Part shown: positions 45,835-56,866 of the stretch, piece by piece
Layout: the number at the start of each line of letters is the position of its first letter
Position numbering within the stretch: the stretch's first letter is position 1
NCBI RefSeq assembly: GCF_040371085.1
Contig: NZ_JAMBMT010000001.1
Span: forward strand, 2,170,001-2,234,000
DNA: 64,000 bases
Reading direction: 5' to 3'
From: Psychrobacter sp. AH5
Lineage (GTDB): Bacteria > Pseudomonadota > Gammaproteobacteria > Pseudomonadales > Moraxellaceae
The notes under the pieces: model-generated
Told to the model about the DNA's origin: nothing
The model's database searches: none
What the model saw: only the letters and a program-made list of their open reading frames with translations
Position numbers and translations under genes: made by a program

Positions 45835-47106
45835 TTACTGGATAACCATATCTTTAGTTTGTTCAACAGTCATCGTTTTGTCACCAGTGATGATGGCATA
45901 AACGCGACGGTTCATAGCACGACCTTCTTCAGTGTCGTTTGGAGCGATAGGTTGGTCATAACCATAACCTACTGTTGATAGACGGTTTGGAGCAACGCCA
46001 AATTCGTTAGTCAACATAGATTTAACCGCCACAGCACGAGCTTCTGATAAACGTTGGTTATAACGTGCAGATGGGCCAGTTTTTGAAGCATGACCTTCGA
46101 TGCGAGCTGTTGAGTTAGGATACTCGCGCATCTTCTCAGCTACTTTAGCAATTTCAGGCTGGTACTGTGATTTAATAACAGATTTGTCGTTATCAAAGAA
46201 CACACGTAGCTCCATTTTTAGCTCATCGATAACATCAACGTCTACTGGGCAACCGCGCTCGTCAACTACCACGTTCATTGGGGTACCTGGGCAAGCATCA
46301 AGTCTATCGACAACGCCATCACCGTCAGAGTCAACATCTTCTTCGATTACGACTACTGGTGGCACATATACATCAGGCTCTACTACTGGTGGTACTGCTA
46401 CGGTAGGCTTCAAGTGACCACCTAGTACGACTTCTAAACCAGCTAAGGCCATGCCTTCCCACCAGTTGTTATCGAAGTTATGGATAGCACGAGCTTCACC
46501 ACGTAGACTTAGTGCGTCATTGATACGGTACATAGCACCTAGACCTAGATTACCTATAGTATCTTTAGAATTAGCTACTTTGGTTCCTGCAGGGATTAAA
46601 CCGCTCTGACCGTTTTGAATAGTTTGACCAGGGTCAGTAGTGTATGCAGCTTGGTTTTCTACTTTAATCTTGGATTGACCAGCACCGATTAACATATATG
46701 GTTTGAAGGCATTTTCAGTATAGCCTGTGAACTCTTCAAAACCAATTAAGAAGTTACCAGAGATCATCTCTTGTTCAACATCAAAAGTAGCATTAGAGTT
46801 ATCGTTCACACCATCAGTATTAGAAACACCATACTCTACTTGAAACTGAGTAGAAGGAGTTAGTTCAATACCTAAAGCTGCACCAGTATATAAGCCGTCT
46901 TCTTTGTAAACACCATTGGTAGCAGCTAAGTCACCAGTACCAGGAGTTATATTCTTGCCAACGTTGAAGACTTCGGCCTGATCTCCATCAGCGCCTTCGC
47001 TGTAATGATAACCTAGTAGTAACGGGCTGATAGTAACACCAGCGTTAGCGGCTAGTGGGGCTGCTGTTACAGCAAACAGAGCCAAAGCTATTTTATTCAG
47101 TTTCAT
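45835..47106 (-). CDS. OmpA-family outer membrane protein
   Basis: The 423-residue protein has a signal peptide (cut near AANA at about 22) and an eight-stranded beta-barrel domain to about residue 235. A Pro/Val linker follows, with a calcium-binding type thrombospondin-3 repeat (DSDGDGVVDRLDACPGT). The C-terminal OmpA domain binds peptidoglycan (HASKTGPSARYNQRLSEARA, then NRRVYAII). It anchors the outer membrane to the wall and resembles Acinetobacter OmpA and Pseudomonas OprF. It should be highly expressed; a TTGACA lies about 150 bases upstream. Confidence 0.94.
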   Translation of the reverse strand: MKLNKIALALFAVTAAPLAANAGVTISPLLLGYHYSEGADGDQAEVFNVGKNITPGTGDLAATNGVYKEDGLYTGAALGIELTPSTQFQVEYGVSNTDGVNDNSNATFDVEQEMISGNFLIGFEEFTGYTENAFKPYMLIGAGQSKIKVENQAAYTTDPGQTIQNGQSGLIPAGTKVANSKDTIGNLGLGAMYRINDALSLRGEARAIHNFDNNWWEGMALAGLEVVLGGHLKPTVAVPPVVEPDVYVPPVVVIEEDVDSDGDGVVDRLDACPGTPMNVVVDERGCPVDVDVIDELKMELRVFFDNDKSVIKSQYQPEIAKVAEKMREYPNSTARIEGHASKTGPSARYNQRLSEARAVAVKSMLTNEFGVAPNRLSTVGYGYDQPIAPNDTEEGRAMNRRVYAIITGDKTMTVEQTKDMVIQ

Positions 47107-47684
47107 GGACTTCCTCCAAAAGGTAATTTAAGTGATACATTAAGTAACACTGCTTCCTAAGATACGTTAAAAACATATTTATCACGAACTTGTGATTATA
47201 CAACAAAAGTAATTAGGGAGTAGCTTATCGATTATTAATTAAGTTTACAACTTTTTTTGTCAAGCAGCTACACATTATTACATGATAATAGGATAACTAA
47301 AACAAATTGCAACCCCTTCACAGATACTAACTGCCACAATATTGGTCTTTTTGTTTTTAAATACAGGCTTATAGTTACTAAACCTACCCAAAGAATATCA
47401 ATTTCTTTGTTTGTTGTATCTTTATATTTTAGTACAACCTTTGTGATTTCTCTATCGATAAAACTCTGTATTCACTAATTAAATCACTCTTTGACAGTTG
47501 GGATAAATTCTGTTTATATATATTAGTAGACATTTTTCTACTACCACAGCTAGTTAGCTATTAAGCTAAACCACTGTCTTAAACTGATTGAATCTCACTA
47601 TCTCACGCTTACTATCGCTTGTTTGCTTTATATAACCAACCATATGCATTTAATTGTCAATTAAACTATAGGTGGTTTTAGCTC
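47107..47684. other. Divergent intergenic region between the OmpA-family and pseudopilin genes
   Basis: A 578-base, very AT-rich gap. I see a candidate porin promoter near 47233-47263 and AGGTGG before the pseudopilin start. No RNA gene is recognisable, although the size would allow a small RNA. Confidence 0.5.
47233..47263 (-). promoter_or_regulatory. Candidate promoter of the OmpA-family gene
   Basis: The minus strand carries a perfect TTGACA (47258-47263), followed 16-19 bases later by AT-rich -10-like hexamers (TAATTA or TTAATA). The mRNA leader would be about 120 bases. Confidence 0.4.
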
Positions 47685-48464
47685 ATGTCAATATTCAACA
47701 GAATTTCAACAAGTAGCTTTGTTAATAAAGATCTTATAAGCCATCTTACTGGCAATGTCATTTTTAATCAGCTAATAAGGTTTTATAAAGCTATATCCTT
47801 AAGAGTTTATAGATTTGGCAACATTCTGCGTTACTTACAAGCGCTCAAAAAACGTTGGCTGACTTATTCTCCGCTGTTTTTAGCATTAATGCTTAAAGCT
47901 TTTAGTATTAATAAAAAGTCCAATAACTCGCTTAGTAAAACCAGTCGCGGATTCACTTTACCTGAGCTAATAGTCACTGTTTGCGTACTAGCTATCATCG
48001 CTGTCATTGCTACGCCGCCCATTATAAAACAGCTGACTAGAATGGAGGCTAAGCGTATTAGATATGCTCTAACCACAGCGATAGCTACTGCAAAAGCCGA
48101 GAGCTATATTAGACGCCAAAATCTAATTGTTTGTTTGGCAGACTTGCAAGGTCGTTGTAATAAAAATAATGATAAAGCGATACTGTTGTTTTTTGATATT
48201 AACGATAATAAAAACTTTGATGAAAATGTCGATGAGTTATTGGATAAACAGCGACTCGCTCCTAGGTACTCGCGGCTACAGCTTCGCGCTGGCAATCGGC
48301 ACTATATAAAGTTTTGGGGAGATAGCGGTAAGCCTCGTGGGTTTTTTGGTCATATAAAATATTGTCCCACTTCTAGCTACAATCAAAGTATGTATCAAAT
48401 CTCTTTTAATCAAGTGGGTATCGTCAAATACAAACCTAGTCAAGCGCATCCTACGGGCTGCTAG
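47685..48464 (+). CDS. GspH/FimT-type pseudopilin with unusually long leader
   Basis: The 259-residue frame contains a type IV prepilin motif, SRGFTLPELIVTVCVLAII, followed by a hydrophobic helix and a GspH/FimT-like C-terminal domain with LIVCLADLQGRC and a late Cys pair (YCPT, TGC). From the first ATG, which has AGGTGG upstream, the leader before the cleaved Gly is 89 residues and itself contains hydrophobic stretches. An in-frame ATG at 47889 would give a leader of about 21 residues, the normal size, but it has no clear ribosome-binding site. Probable role: minor pilin priming pilus assembly. No other pilin genes are adjacent. Confidence 0.75.
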   Translation: MSIFNRISTSSFVNKDLISHLTGNVIFNQLIRFYKAISLRVYRFGNILRYLQALKKRWLTYSPLFLALMLKAFSINKKSNNSLSKTSRGFTLPELIVTVCVLAIIAVIATPPIIKQLTRMEAKRIRYALTTAIATAKAESYIRRQNLIVCLADLQGRCNKNNDKAILLFFDINDNKNFDENVDELLDKQRLAPRYSRLQLRAGNRHYIKFWGDSGKPRGFFGHIKYCPTSSYNQSMYQISFNQVGIVKYKPSQAHPTGC

Positions 48465-48518
48465 TTTTATCTAAGGATGACTAGTCTTAAATGATGCTTA
48501 TTGTTTTGTGTAACGGTT

Positions 48519-49349
48519 TTATTGGTAACGTTGTTGCTGCTGCCATAATAAGCGACTCTGTAGCGGCTGATAATCGAGTAATTGATCGATAAGCTGACGA
48601 TTTAGACGCGACCATGAGTTAATAGTAGCGGCGGTAATACCAAGCTTAGCCATTGCTAGTATCTCTTCACCCCTAAATAGGCTCGATGTAGGAGCTGATT
48701 CTGTAGGAGCTTCTGCTATCACTGGCATAAAACCAGTATCTGCTAAAAATCGATAAGTGCTTTCAGCATCAATCGCCTCTAAGCTACTATCTTCTGTCAA
48801 GCTCAAAGCAAACCCTAGCTCTTTAAATAACTGCTGCTCAAACTGGCGTAAGCACAAGCGTAGCTCTTCTGCGCTCAGCGATTGCTTGAGTAGATTTAGG
48901 CTATTTTGATAGTATTGCCATAATACTGGCATAGGGTCTTCGGTAGGTAATAGCTTCCATAATATCTCATTAAGATATAAAGCGGCATACTGCTGTTGAC
49001 CACGAATTTGGCCGTAGCGCTGAGTAGTACTAGATTCTGGAAGATGATTAGTTTGATTAGCTAAATAATCAGAGGAGGCGTTAGTAACTTGTTTATCTGT
49101 CTTGTCTGTTTGCTCAAGCGCTTGGTTGTCTCTTATAGGGCGCTCGAACGGAATGATAGTCATTTGGGTAAAAGTTTTTAGATCACGCTTACCGGTAGCA
49201 AAAAGCTGTAGAGGTTCAAATAGTGGCGCGCCTTTTTTGCCGATACCATGAACGACGCCGTGCTGCTCAGAGAACAGATAATAGATAGCGCGCTTTTCTT
49301 GATAAGAGCGCTGATGTAATAAATAACCTACTAATGGCTCATTACGCAT
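48519..49349 (-). CDS. recO: DNA repair protein RecO
   Basis: The 276-residue protein has the RecO OB fold at the N-terminus (EPLVGYLLHQRSYQEKRAI, VHGIGKKGAPLFEPLQLF) and a helical C-terminal part (LCLRQFEQQLFKELGFAL). RecO loads RecA on gapped DNA with RecR. The middle has a polar insertion near residues 78-115. It is last in the minus-strand operon lepA-lepB-DUF4845-rnc-era-recO, the usual gammaproteobacterial order, and starts 50 bases after era. Confidence 0.93.
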   Translation of the reverse strand: MRNEPLVGYLLHQRSYQEKRAIYYLFSEQHGVVHGIGKKGAPLFEPLQLFATGKRDLKTFTQMTIIPFERPIRDNQALEQTDKTDKQVTNASSDYLANQTNHLPESSTTQRYGQIRGQQQYAALYLNEILWKLLPTEDPMPVLWQYYQNSLNLLKQSLSAEELRLCLRQFEQQLFKELGFALSLTEDSSLEAIDAESTYRFLADTGFMPVIAEAPTESAPTSSLFRGEEILAMAKLGITAATINSWSRLNRQLIDQLLDYQPLQSRLLWQQQQRYQ

Positions 49350-49399
49350 CTATTATTACCTCAGCGTTTATCACTCTACAATTAACAGGGCCAGTGCTA

Positions 49400-50506
49400 T
49401 TAGTAACCTAGACTGCTCAAGGCGCGCTCGTCATCAGACCAGCCTTTTTTGACCTTAACCCAAAGCGTTAACATAACTTTTTTACCAAAAAGCAGCTCCA
49501 TATCCTTACGAGCATCCATCCCAACTTGCTTGATACGTTGACCTTTCTCACCAATGACGATAGCTTTTTGACCGCTACGTTCAACAAAGATAGTCGCATC
49601 AATAAAGGTCATAGCCTTGCGTGGGCGACCTGTTTTAGGATCTTTATGCGCCGCTTCATCTTTGAATTCATCAATTTGGACGGTTAAATCGTAAGGAACC
49701 TCATCACCAGCGCTACGCATTATTTTTTCGCGGATGATTTCACTAGCCAAAAAGCGCTCTGAGCGATCAGTTATTTGCTCGGTATCATAGATAGGATCAG
49801 CTACTGGCAGATGTGAGGCAATCACTGCTTGCAAGCGATCCAAGTTTTGATTTTTTAAGGCAGAAACTGGCACAATATCAGCAAAATCAAAACTATCGTT
49901 AAAAGTTTCAATCAAAGGTAAGAGAACGCCTTTGTCTTTAAGAGTATCGGCTTTATTGATAATAAGCACTACCGTTAGATCGGTCTCTCCAAGCTTTTGC
50001 AAAGTCAAGAGATCATCGTCACGCCACTGATCGGAATCCACCACAAACAATACTAAATCAACGTCTACTAGAGCGGATAATGCCGCTTTATTCATCCGCT
50101 CATTAATAGCGCGCACTTCATTGTGATGAATACCAGGAGTGTCAACAAACACGGCCTGCATCTCATTAGTGCTCAAAATACCATGAATACGATGGCGGGT
50201 GGTTTGCGGTTTACGTGAAGTAATGGAGAGTTTTTGACCTAAAAGATGGTTCATCAGTGTTGACTTACCGACGTTTGGACGCCCAACAATAGCGACATAA
50301 CCTGCTTTAAAATCGCTAACTCTCTCGTAGCTATTACTAGTAGAAAAAAAGCTATCGATAGCTTCGTCATTATCAGCATTGTCATTGACTGCATCAGCTT
50401 CACTATCGTCTGCTGCTTGTACAGTCGTTAATGAAGCGCCTATTGTTCTATGGCTATCAGTTAGCTGCTCTTCTTGATTCTGCTGGTTTTCAGTATTTTC
50501 GGTCAT
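49400..50506 (-). CDS. era: GTPase Era
   Basis: The 368-residue protein matures 16S rRNA and the 30S subunit. The P-loop is GRPNVGKST (75-83), followed by DTPGIHHNEVRAI and NKAD. The C-terminal KH domain has VIGEKGQRIKQVG. The first 65 residues are an acidic, low-complexity tail (DDSEADAVNDNADNDEAID), absent from the roughly 300-residue E. coli Era. The ATG lacks a strong Shine-Dalgarno sequence, so a later start cannot be fully excluded, but no in-frame Met lies between it and the P-loop. Confidence 0.96.
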   Translation of the reverse strand: MTENTENQQNQEEQLTDSHRTIGASLTTVQAADDSEADAVNDNADNDEAIDSFFSTSNSYERVSDFKAGYVAIVGRPNVGKSTLMNHLLGQKLSITSRKPQTTRHRIHGILSTNEMQAVFVDTPGIHHNEVRAINERMNKAALSALVDVDLVLFVVDSDQWRDDDLLTLQKLGETDLTVVLIINKADTLKDKGVLLPLIETFNDSFDFADIVPVSALKNQNLDRLQAVIASHLPVADPIYDTEQITDRSERFLASEIIREKIMRSAGDEVPYDLTVQIDEFKDEAAHKDPKTGRPRKAMTFIDATIFVERSGQKAIVIGEKGQRIKQVGMDARKDMELLFGKKVMLTLWVKVKKGWSDDERALSSLGY

Positions 50507-50563
50507 ATGATTGGCTTTATCTTTGTAGTTAAAATGAGAGTTTTTATAGGAGTAGCACTGCTG

Positions 50564-51388
50564 TTAGGGAGCTTTTTTTATGGCTGCTGGTAGTTTATGT
50601 AGCTGGTTAATCATCAGCTCAGCCGCTTTTTGTTCAGCAATACGGCGACTTTCGCCGGATTCAACAACATCGGCACAATGATCGATATTTACCTGACAAC
50701 GAACCACAAATATCTGGTGCGGAGCATTGCCTTGAGTTTCCATTAACTCATAAATGGGTAGATCAAATTGCTTAGATTGTAGCCATTCTTGTAAACGACT
50801 TTTGGCATCTTTGAGTACTTTTTGTTCATTAACATTTTCGATCAATTCACCATACCATGACAGCACACAGCGGCGAGTGATATTGATATCTTGGCTATCA
50901 AGATATATCGCTCCTATCAGTGATTCTACGGCATCCGCCAAAATAGAAGCTCGGTTACGGCCTCCACCTTTACGCTCACCCACGCCCAAAATTAGATGAT
51001 TAGATAGCTCAAGGTTTTGTGCTATGGTGACTAGCGACTCTTGACGTACTAAGGTCGCGCGCATACGTGTCAAACGGCCCTCATTTTGCGTAGGATAACG
51101 ATGGTATAGAGCTTCGCCGACAATCATACCTAGTAAAGCGTCGCCTAAAAACTCTAAACGCTCATAATTTGTCTTGCTATCAAAAGAGCGGTGAGTCAAA
51201 GCCAGCTTGGGTAAGCTTAAGTCCTTAAACACATAACCTAACTTGCGTGTCAGTACTTCTAAATGCTGAGTAAAGCTTGAGCTTATTATTAAAGACTCCG
51301 TAGAAGTACTTTGTTTATTACTAGCAGGTGACTGTTTATGCTGCGGATTCGATTTCATGCGTGGCTTTTGGCTATCCTTTAAGGTCAT
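50564..51388 (-). CDS. rnc: Ribonuclease III
   Basis: The 274-residue enzyme cuts double-stranded RNA, including rRNA precursors. The catalytic signature YERLEFLGDALLGMIVGE lies near residue 75, with the second acidic cluster in ASILADAVESLIGAIYLD. A C-terminal double-stranded-RNA-binding domain follows (DAKSRLQEWLQSKQFDLP to SRRIAEQKAAELMI). The first 35 residues are a polar Ser/Gln/Lys-rich extension. The chosen ATG has a weak ribosome-binding site; an ATG ten codons later is possible. It lies between DUF4845 and era. Confidence 0.96.
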   Translation of the reverse strand: MTLKDSQKPRMKSNPQHKQSPASNKQSTSTESLIISSSFTQHLEVLTRKLGYVFKDLSLPKLALTHRSFDSKTNYERLEFLGDALLGMIVGEALYHRYPTQNEGRLTRMRATLVRQESLVTIAQNLELSNHLILGVGERKGGGRNRASILADAVESLIGAIYLDSQDINITRRCVLSWYGELIENVNEQKVLKDAKSRLQEWLQSKQFDLPIYELMETQGNAPHQIFVVRCQVNIDHCADVVESGESRRIAEQKAAELMINQLHKLPAAIKKAP

Positions 51389-51428
51389 TGAGTTAGCAGC
51401 TCGTAGCTAATCTTTGAAGGTTTGTTAG

Positions 51429-51818
51429 TTACTCTGCTGAAGCGGGATCAATATCGCCTTCGAAGCGATTAACAATATCAACATTTGCAAATAAGTTATT
51501 AGTTTCTTGGTAGTTCTTATAAATAGCCAGTTGGCCAGGTTTTTTATTAGTAAAAGTAAAAATATCTTCGGCGTTTGTATTATAGTAAGCATTGATGCTC
51601 AGTTGCCGATTGACACGTTCAAGGAACTGACCAGTAGTCTCGTTATTAGTATTAGCCTCTTTTAATTGATCCGCTAGTAACTTAGTCAACTGATAATCCC
51701 CTACTTGCGCAGGCACAATGGCAATAGCCAACTTACCGGCCACGACTATGATAATCAATATCAAAATGATACTAGTGACACTAGCACCGCGCTGTGAAGA
51801 TAAACTGCTTTGATTCAT
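51429..51818 (-). CDS. DUF4845 membrane protein of the lepB-rnc operon
   Basis: The 129-residue protein has one N-terminal membrane helix (SVTSIILILIIIVVAGKLAI) and an external domain of about 85 residues (QFLERVNRQLSINAYYNTN). Proteins of this family sit between lepB and rnc in many beta- and gammaproteobacteria and have no firm function. The N-terminus resembles a pseudopilin-like anchor but lacks a prepilin Gly-Phe-Thr motif. The ATG at 51818 has AGGA at a normal distance; an upstream ATG in frame is less well placed. Confidence 0.88.
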   Translation of the reverse strand: MNQSSLSSQRGASVTSIILILIIIVVAGKLAIAIVPAQVGDYQLTKLLADQLKEANTNNETTGQFLERVNRQLSINAYYNTNAEDIFTFTNKKPGQLAIYKNYQETNNLFANVDIVNRFEGDIDPASAE

Positions 51819-51943
51819 CCTGAAGCTTCCTAAGACAGCTGTTATCATTAATTAATAGATAAGTTGGCCAATGCTTTAAGAGATAATTAGGGTACGGCTA
51901 CTATCGATATTAGCACAATAGTTTAACACTACAACTGCTAACG

Positions 51944-52846
51944 TTAATCAATCGAGCCATTACGCGCAAAAGTTGGCATACTAAGGCCAGGCGGTTTATG
52001 CATCCAAATATAGACCGCTTTACCTGCTAAGTTCTCATCAGGAACAAAACCCCAAAAGCGGCCATCTAAGCTACGATCACGATTGTCGCCCATCACAAAG
52101 TAGTTATCGTCAGGGACGGTAATACGCCACTGATTGCCCTCTGAGCTTACTACCTCTGGAGCTTGTTGCTGCAAGAATGGCGCGTATTGTGAACTATTCA
52201 TACCTGCCAAATAGCGTACTAAATGCTCATGATCGCCTTGCGTTTCTTTAAAATACTGAGCTTGGTTTTCTTCTAACTGGCCCATTTGTATCGCTTCAGT
52301 TTCAGATAGACTCTGACCCGGAGCCACTTGACCGGCTGAGTAGAGCTGTGAAGTCAATTCAGGATTGGCTGCATAGTCGACCGCCTCAGTCTGGATAGCT
52401 ACCCCATTTATAGCAAGCGTGCCATTATCATAGCTGACGGTATCACCTGGCAAGCCAATAACGCGCTTAATGTAATGAACACTAGGATTCTCAGGATAGC
52501 GAAACACTGCTACATCGCCATGTTCAGGATGGCCAGTATCGATGACTTTATTATAAGTTAAGGGCAAGCGGACGCCATAAGCATATTTATTAACGGCAAT
52601 AAAATCGCCAGTATATAGCGTCGGCACCATCGAAGAGGATGGAATATTAAAAGGCTCTATCAAAAATGAGCGCACTACCAACACCACCGCCAATACGGGG
52701 AAAAAATCATAAGCCCAGCGTACAAGTAAACTCTCTTGACCGCGGCCCCGCGTTTTACGCTGCTTGAGAGTCAGTTTATCTAATAGCCAAATAAATCCTA
52801 AACCTAGGGTCAACGGCACTAAAATTAAATTAAAATCAAAATCCAT
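51944..52846 (-). CDS. lepB: Signal peptidase I
   Basis: The 300-residue inner-membrane peptidase removes signal peptides from exported proteins. Two membrane helices come first (LILVPLTLGLGFIWLLDKL and FFPVLAVVLVVRSFLI). The catalytic Ser is in NIPSSSMVPTLYTGD (about 85) and the Lys in SVHYIKRVIGLPGD (about 140). The GDNRDRSLDGRFWG box confirms the family. The ATG at 52846 has AAGGG at a good distance; the TTG five codons earlier is unlikely. It follows lepA by about 119 bases in the operon. Confidence 0.97.
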   Translation of the reverse strand: MDFDFNLILVPLTLGLGFIWLLDKLTLKQRKTRGRGQESLLVRWAYDFFPVLAVVLVVRSFLIEPFNIPSSSMVPTLYTGDFIAVNKYAYGVRLPLTYNKVIDTGHPEHGDVAVFRYPENPSVHYIKRVIGLPGDTVSYDNGTLAINGVAIQTEAVDYAANPELTSQLYSAGQVAPGQSLSETEAIQMGQLEENQAQYFKETQGDHEHLVRYLAGMNSSQYAPFLQQQAPEVVSSEGNQWRITVPDDNYFVMGDNRDRSLDGRFWGFVPDENLAGKAVYIWMHKPPGLSMPTFARNGSID

Positions 52847-52965
52847 CAACGTGCCCTTCAACTATCAAAATAAAAATGACTAAATTTTTATACCGCTAGA
52901 AAACAACCTTCGTTATCTAATAGCGGTATAAATGTTAATAACTTAATTTTAGGTTTGTAAGCTTA

Positions 52966-54765
52966 TTAACTATCCACCTGTAAAACAGCTAAGAAGGCCT
53001 CTTGTGGAATCTCCACGTTACCGACTTGCTTCATGCGTTTTTTACCCGCCTTTTGCTTGGAGAGTAGTTTTTTCTTACGTGAGACATCACCGCCATAACA
53101 TTTCGCTAGTACGTCTTTACGCATGGCTTTGACGGTACTACGACCAATAATCTGACTACCAATAGCCGCTTGAATAGCGACATCGAACATCTGGCGCGGG
53201 ATTAGCTCTTTCATCTTTGTCACTAGCTGATTACCACGAAAACGTGCTTGATCCTGATGGACAATCATCGCTAGGGCATCCACTTTATCGCCATTGATAA
53301 GGACATCGACTTTGACTAATTTATCGACTTGATAACGCTCAAAATTATAGTCCAATGAGGCAAAACCGCGAGACACTGACTTTAGGCGATCAAAAAAGTC
53401 CATCACCACCTCGCCCATCGGAATATCAAAGATCAGCTGTACTTGACGACCCATAAAACGCATATCGACCTGTACGCCGCGGCGCTCAATACATAGCGTC
53501 ATGACATTACCTAGATACTCTTGCGGCACTAAAATCTGACAGCGGGCAATCGGCTCACGGAATTCTTCAATATTATTAGGCTCAGGTAAGCGCGAGGGGT
53601 TATCGACATAAATAATATCGCCGTTTTTCTTTTCAATCTCATAGATAACCGAGGGCGCAGTAGTGATTAGATCCAAGTCATATTCGCGCTCTAAACGCTC
53701 TTGGATAATCTCCATGTGTAGCATGCCCAAAAAGCCACAGCGAAAACCAAAACCTAGCGCGTCAGACGTATCCGGCTCAAAAAATAGCGAGGCATCATTG
53801 ATTTGTAGTTTTTGCAAAGCCTCACGAAACTTCTCAAAATCATTGGCATCAACAGGGAACATACCTGAATAGACCTGTGGGGTGATTTGCTTAAAACCTG
53901 GAATACGGTCAACATCTGGCGTTTTGGCCAGCGTAATGGTATCGCCTACTGGAGCACCGGCAATGTCTTTGATACCAGCGATGATAAAGCCAACTTCACC
54001 CGCCTCCAAGATACCCGTGTCTAAAGGTTTGGGCGTAAATACCCCAATTGAGCTGACCGGATGCGACTCTTGAGTGGATTTGATATAAATCTTATCACCT
54101 TTTTTTACCGTCCCTTCACGCACGCGCACTAATGACACTACGCCCAAATAGCTATCAAACCATGAGTCAATAATCAACGCCTGTAGTGGCGCTTCACGAT
54201 CACCAGTAGGCGGCGGAATAAACTCCACTAGCGCTTCTAATAATTTATCTACTCCCAAGCCTGACTTAGCAGACACGCGCGGCGCATCAACGGCATCGAT
54301 ACCGATGATATCTTCAATCTCTTGAATCACGCGCTCAGGCTCAACTTGTGGCAAGTCGATTTTATTGAGCACAGCCATCACTTCTAAGCCCAAATCAACA
54401 GCGGTATAACAGTTGGCTACGGACTGCGCTTCAACGCCTTGCGCGGCATCAACGACCAGCAGCGCCCCTTCACAAGCGGCTAATGAGCGCGAAACCTCAT
54501 AAGAGAAATCGACGTGGCCGGGAGTATCGATAAAGTTAAGCTGATAACGCTCACCATTTGGATGATCATAAAACAAGGTAACCGATTGCGCCTTGATAGT
54601 GATACCGCGCTCACGCTCGATATCCATGGAATCAAGCACTTGCGCCTGCATCTCACGATCTTGCAGCGCGCCGCACATCTGGATAAAACGATCGGCAAGG
54701 GTCGACTTACCATGATCGATATGGGCAATAATAGAAAAATTACGAATATTGGCTAATGCAGTCAC
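52966..54765 (-). CDS. lepA: Elongation factor 4
   Basis: The 599-residue translational GTPase has the normal length. Its G-domain motifs are [14 protein letters not shown] (about 13), [16 protein letters not shown] (about 80) and NKIDLPQ. The LepA-specific C-terminal domain ends in [20 protein letters not shown] and a short tail. LepA affects ribosome biogenesis and initiation. The start is GTG at 54765. It heads the lepA-lepB-DUF4845-rnc-era-recO operon. Overlapping hairpins lie about 130-175 bases upstream. Confidence 0.98.
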   Translation of the reverse strand: MTALANIRNFSIIAHIDHGKSTLADRFIQMCGALQDREMQAQVLDSMDIERERGITIKAQSVTLFYDHPNGERYQLNFIDTPGHVDFSYEVSRSLAACEGALLVVDAAQGVEAQSVANCYTAVDLGLEVMAVLNKIDLPQVEPERVIQEIEDIIGIDAVDAPRVSAKSGLGVDKLLEALVEFIPPPTGDREAPLQALIIDSWFDSYLGVVSLVRVREGTVKKGDKIYIKSTQESHPVSSIGVFTPKPLDTGILEAGEVGFIIAGIKDIAGAPVGDTITLAKTPDVDRIPGFKQITPQVYSGMFPVDANDFEKFREALQKLQINDASLFFEPDTSDALGFGFRCGFLGMLHMEIIQERLEREYDLDLITTAPSVIYEIEKKNGDIIYVDNPSRLPEPNNIEEFREPIARCQILVPQEYLGNVMTLCIERRGVQVDMRFMGRQVQLIFDIPMGEVVMDFFDRLKSVSRGFASLDYNFERYQVDKLVKVDVLINGDKVDALAMIVHQDQARFRGNQLVTKMKELIPRQMFDVAIQAAIGSQIIGRSTVKAMRKDVLAKCYGGDVSRKKKLLSKQKAGKKRMKQVGNVEIPQEAFLAVLQVDS

Positions 54766-55162
54766 AAAGCGCCTACTAAATAAGAGGTGATAGAGTATGG
54801 TAATTAAAACAATGATTAGTCATGCCTGTCTTTATACTTTATCTAAAAAGACACGGTTTAAAAGACACAGCTAGCAACGGAGCGATAGTCATTTATGGTA
54901 TAACCATTTATAGTACAGTCACTTATACCATAATAAGTGATGATATAAGTCGCGCTATAGGCTCCATACTAGAGATCAGCATGTCTGCGTATTCTAGCAG
55001 TTTTTGGCTATAAAGTAAGGCGATTTCGTTGGCAAGCGATTGATTTATTAGTGCTAATCCTATCCTCTGACTCAATTACTCATCTTGAACAGCATTAATA
55101 GCGCCTCAATCGCCACAAAAATAGTGTTCGATTAAAGAGCTGGCAGAGAAAATGAACAGGCA
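54766..55162 (-). other. Region upstream of lepA
   Basis: About 400 bases without a convincing gene. It holds the overlapping inverted repeats at 54893-54940 and otherwise AT-rich sequence in which several TATA-like boxes occur. No single promoter can be picked. Confidence 0.5.
54893..54940. promoter_or_regulatory. Overlapping, mutually exclusive inverted repeats upstream of lepA
   Basis: TTATGGTATAA (54893-54903) pairs with TTATACCATAA (54923-54933). A second pair, TCACTTAT (54919-54926) and ATAAGTGA (54933-54940), shares bases 54923-54926 and 54933 with it. Both pairs are perfect, with 11-bp and 8-bp arms, and they cannot form together. This could be an RNA switch in the lepA leader or a compound DNA operator. 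Confidence 0.5.
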
Positions 55163-55197
55163 AAAAAAAACCAATCGCAAAGGATTGGCTTTTTTAA
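55163..55197 (-). terminator. Terminator of the tRNA-Met transcript
   Basis: CCAATC (55171-55176) and GATTGG (55183-55188), extended by flanking A- and T-runs, make a bidirectional hairpin 36 bases beyond the tRNA 3' end on the minus strand. Confidence 0.82.
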
Positions 55198-55232
55198 AGC
55201 TATTCAAATAAGTCGAACCGCTTTCGTATAAA

Positions 55233-55309
55233 TGGTGGCGATGAAGAGACTTGAACTCTTGACCTCACGATTATGAGTCGTGCGCTCTAACCAGCTGAGC
55301 TACATCGCC
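55233..55309 (-). tRNA. tRNA-Met (CAU), elongator type
   Basis: The 77-base minus-strand gene includes an encoded CCA (55233-55235). The acceptor stem pairs GGCGATG with CATCGCC. The D arm has AGCTCAGCTGGTTAGAGC. The anticodon loop CTCATAA carries CAU at 55273-55275, and the T arm has GTTCAAGTC. The acceptor stem begins with a normal G-C pair and lacks the initiator mismatch, and the body resembles E. coli elongator tRNA-Met more than the lysidine tRNA-Ile2. The latter cannot be fully excluded by eye. Confidence 0.92.
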
Positions 55310-55449
55310 ATTTAAGGCTCGGTATAATACCGATACCAAGGCCTATCGTCAACCCCTAAACCAAAACTTTTGCAAAAAACATGAGTTTTTATTTAAATAA
55401 TTGGTCAAGAATTTTGGTACTAATGATAAAACTGACACTACAATAAAAA

Positions 55450-55818
<369 letters not shown>

Positions 55819-55823
55819 GCGGT

Positions 55824-55829
55824 ATTATA
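55824..55829 (-). promoter_or_regulatory. -10 box of rnpB
   Basis: A perfect TATAAT on the minus strand, 6-7 bases before the start of the P1 helix. The -35 region is not close to consensus. Confidence 0.65.
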
Positions 55830-55964
55830 GCAAAACTTGCACTAGCTTGGTTATGTATTTTAGGATTATTTTAGAAGGCCAATCTTTTAGTACTACACTG
55901 CTTGCAACTGACAAGAATTATTGGCGTAGGTTGGTGCTTTACTCTTATCTAATTTAGAAAAAGA

Positions 55965-56231
<267 letters not shown>

Positions 56232-56281
56232 TTAAATGGCATAGTCTAGAAAACCATCAGGTTAAAATTATGTCGGTAAAA

Positions 56282-56866
<585 letters not shown>

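Noticed and set aside
47257..47478. Plus-strand open frame of 73 codons upstream of the pseudopilin
   Set aside because: It begins with TTG in AT-rich promoter DNA, has no ribosome-binding site and reads as random hydrophobic sequence.
54822..55013. Plus-strand open frame of 63 codons upstream of lepA
   Set aside because: It runs through the inverted repeats, has no ribosome-binding site and no recognisable protein feature.
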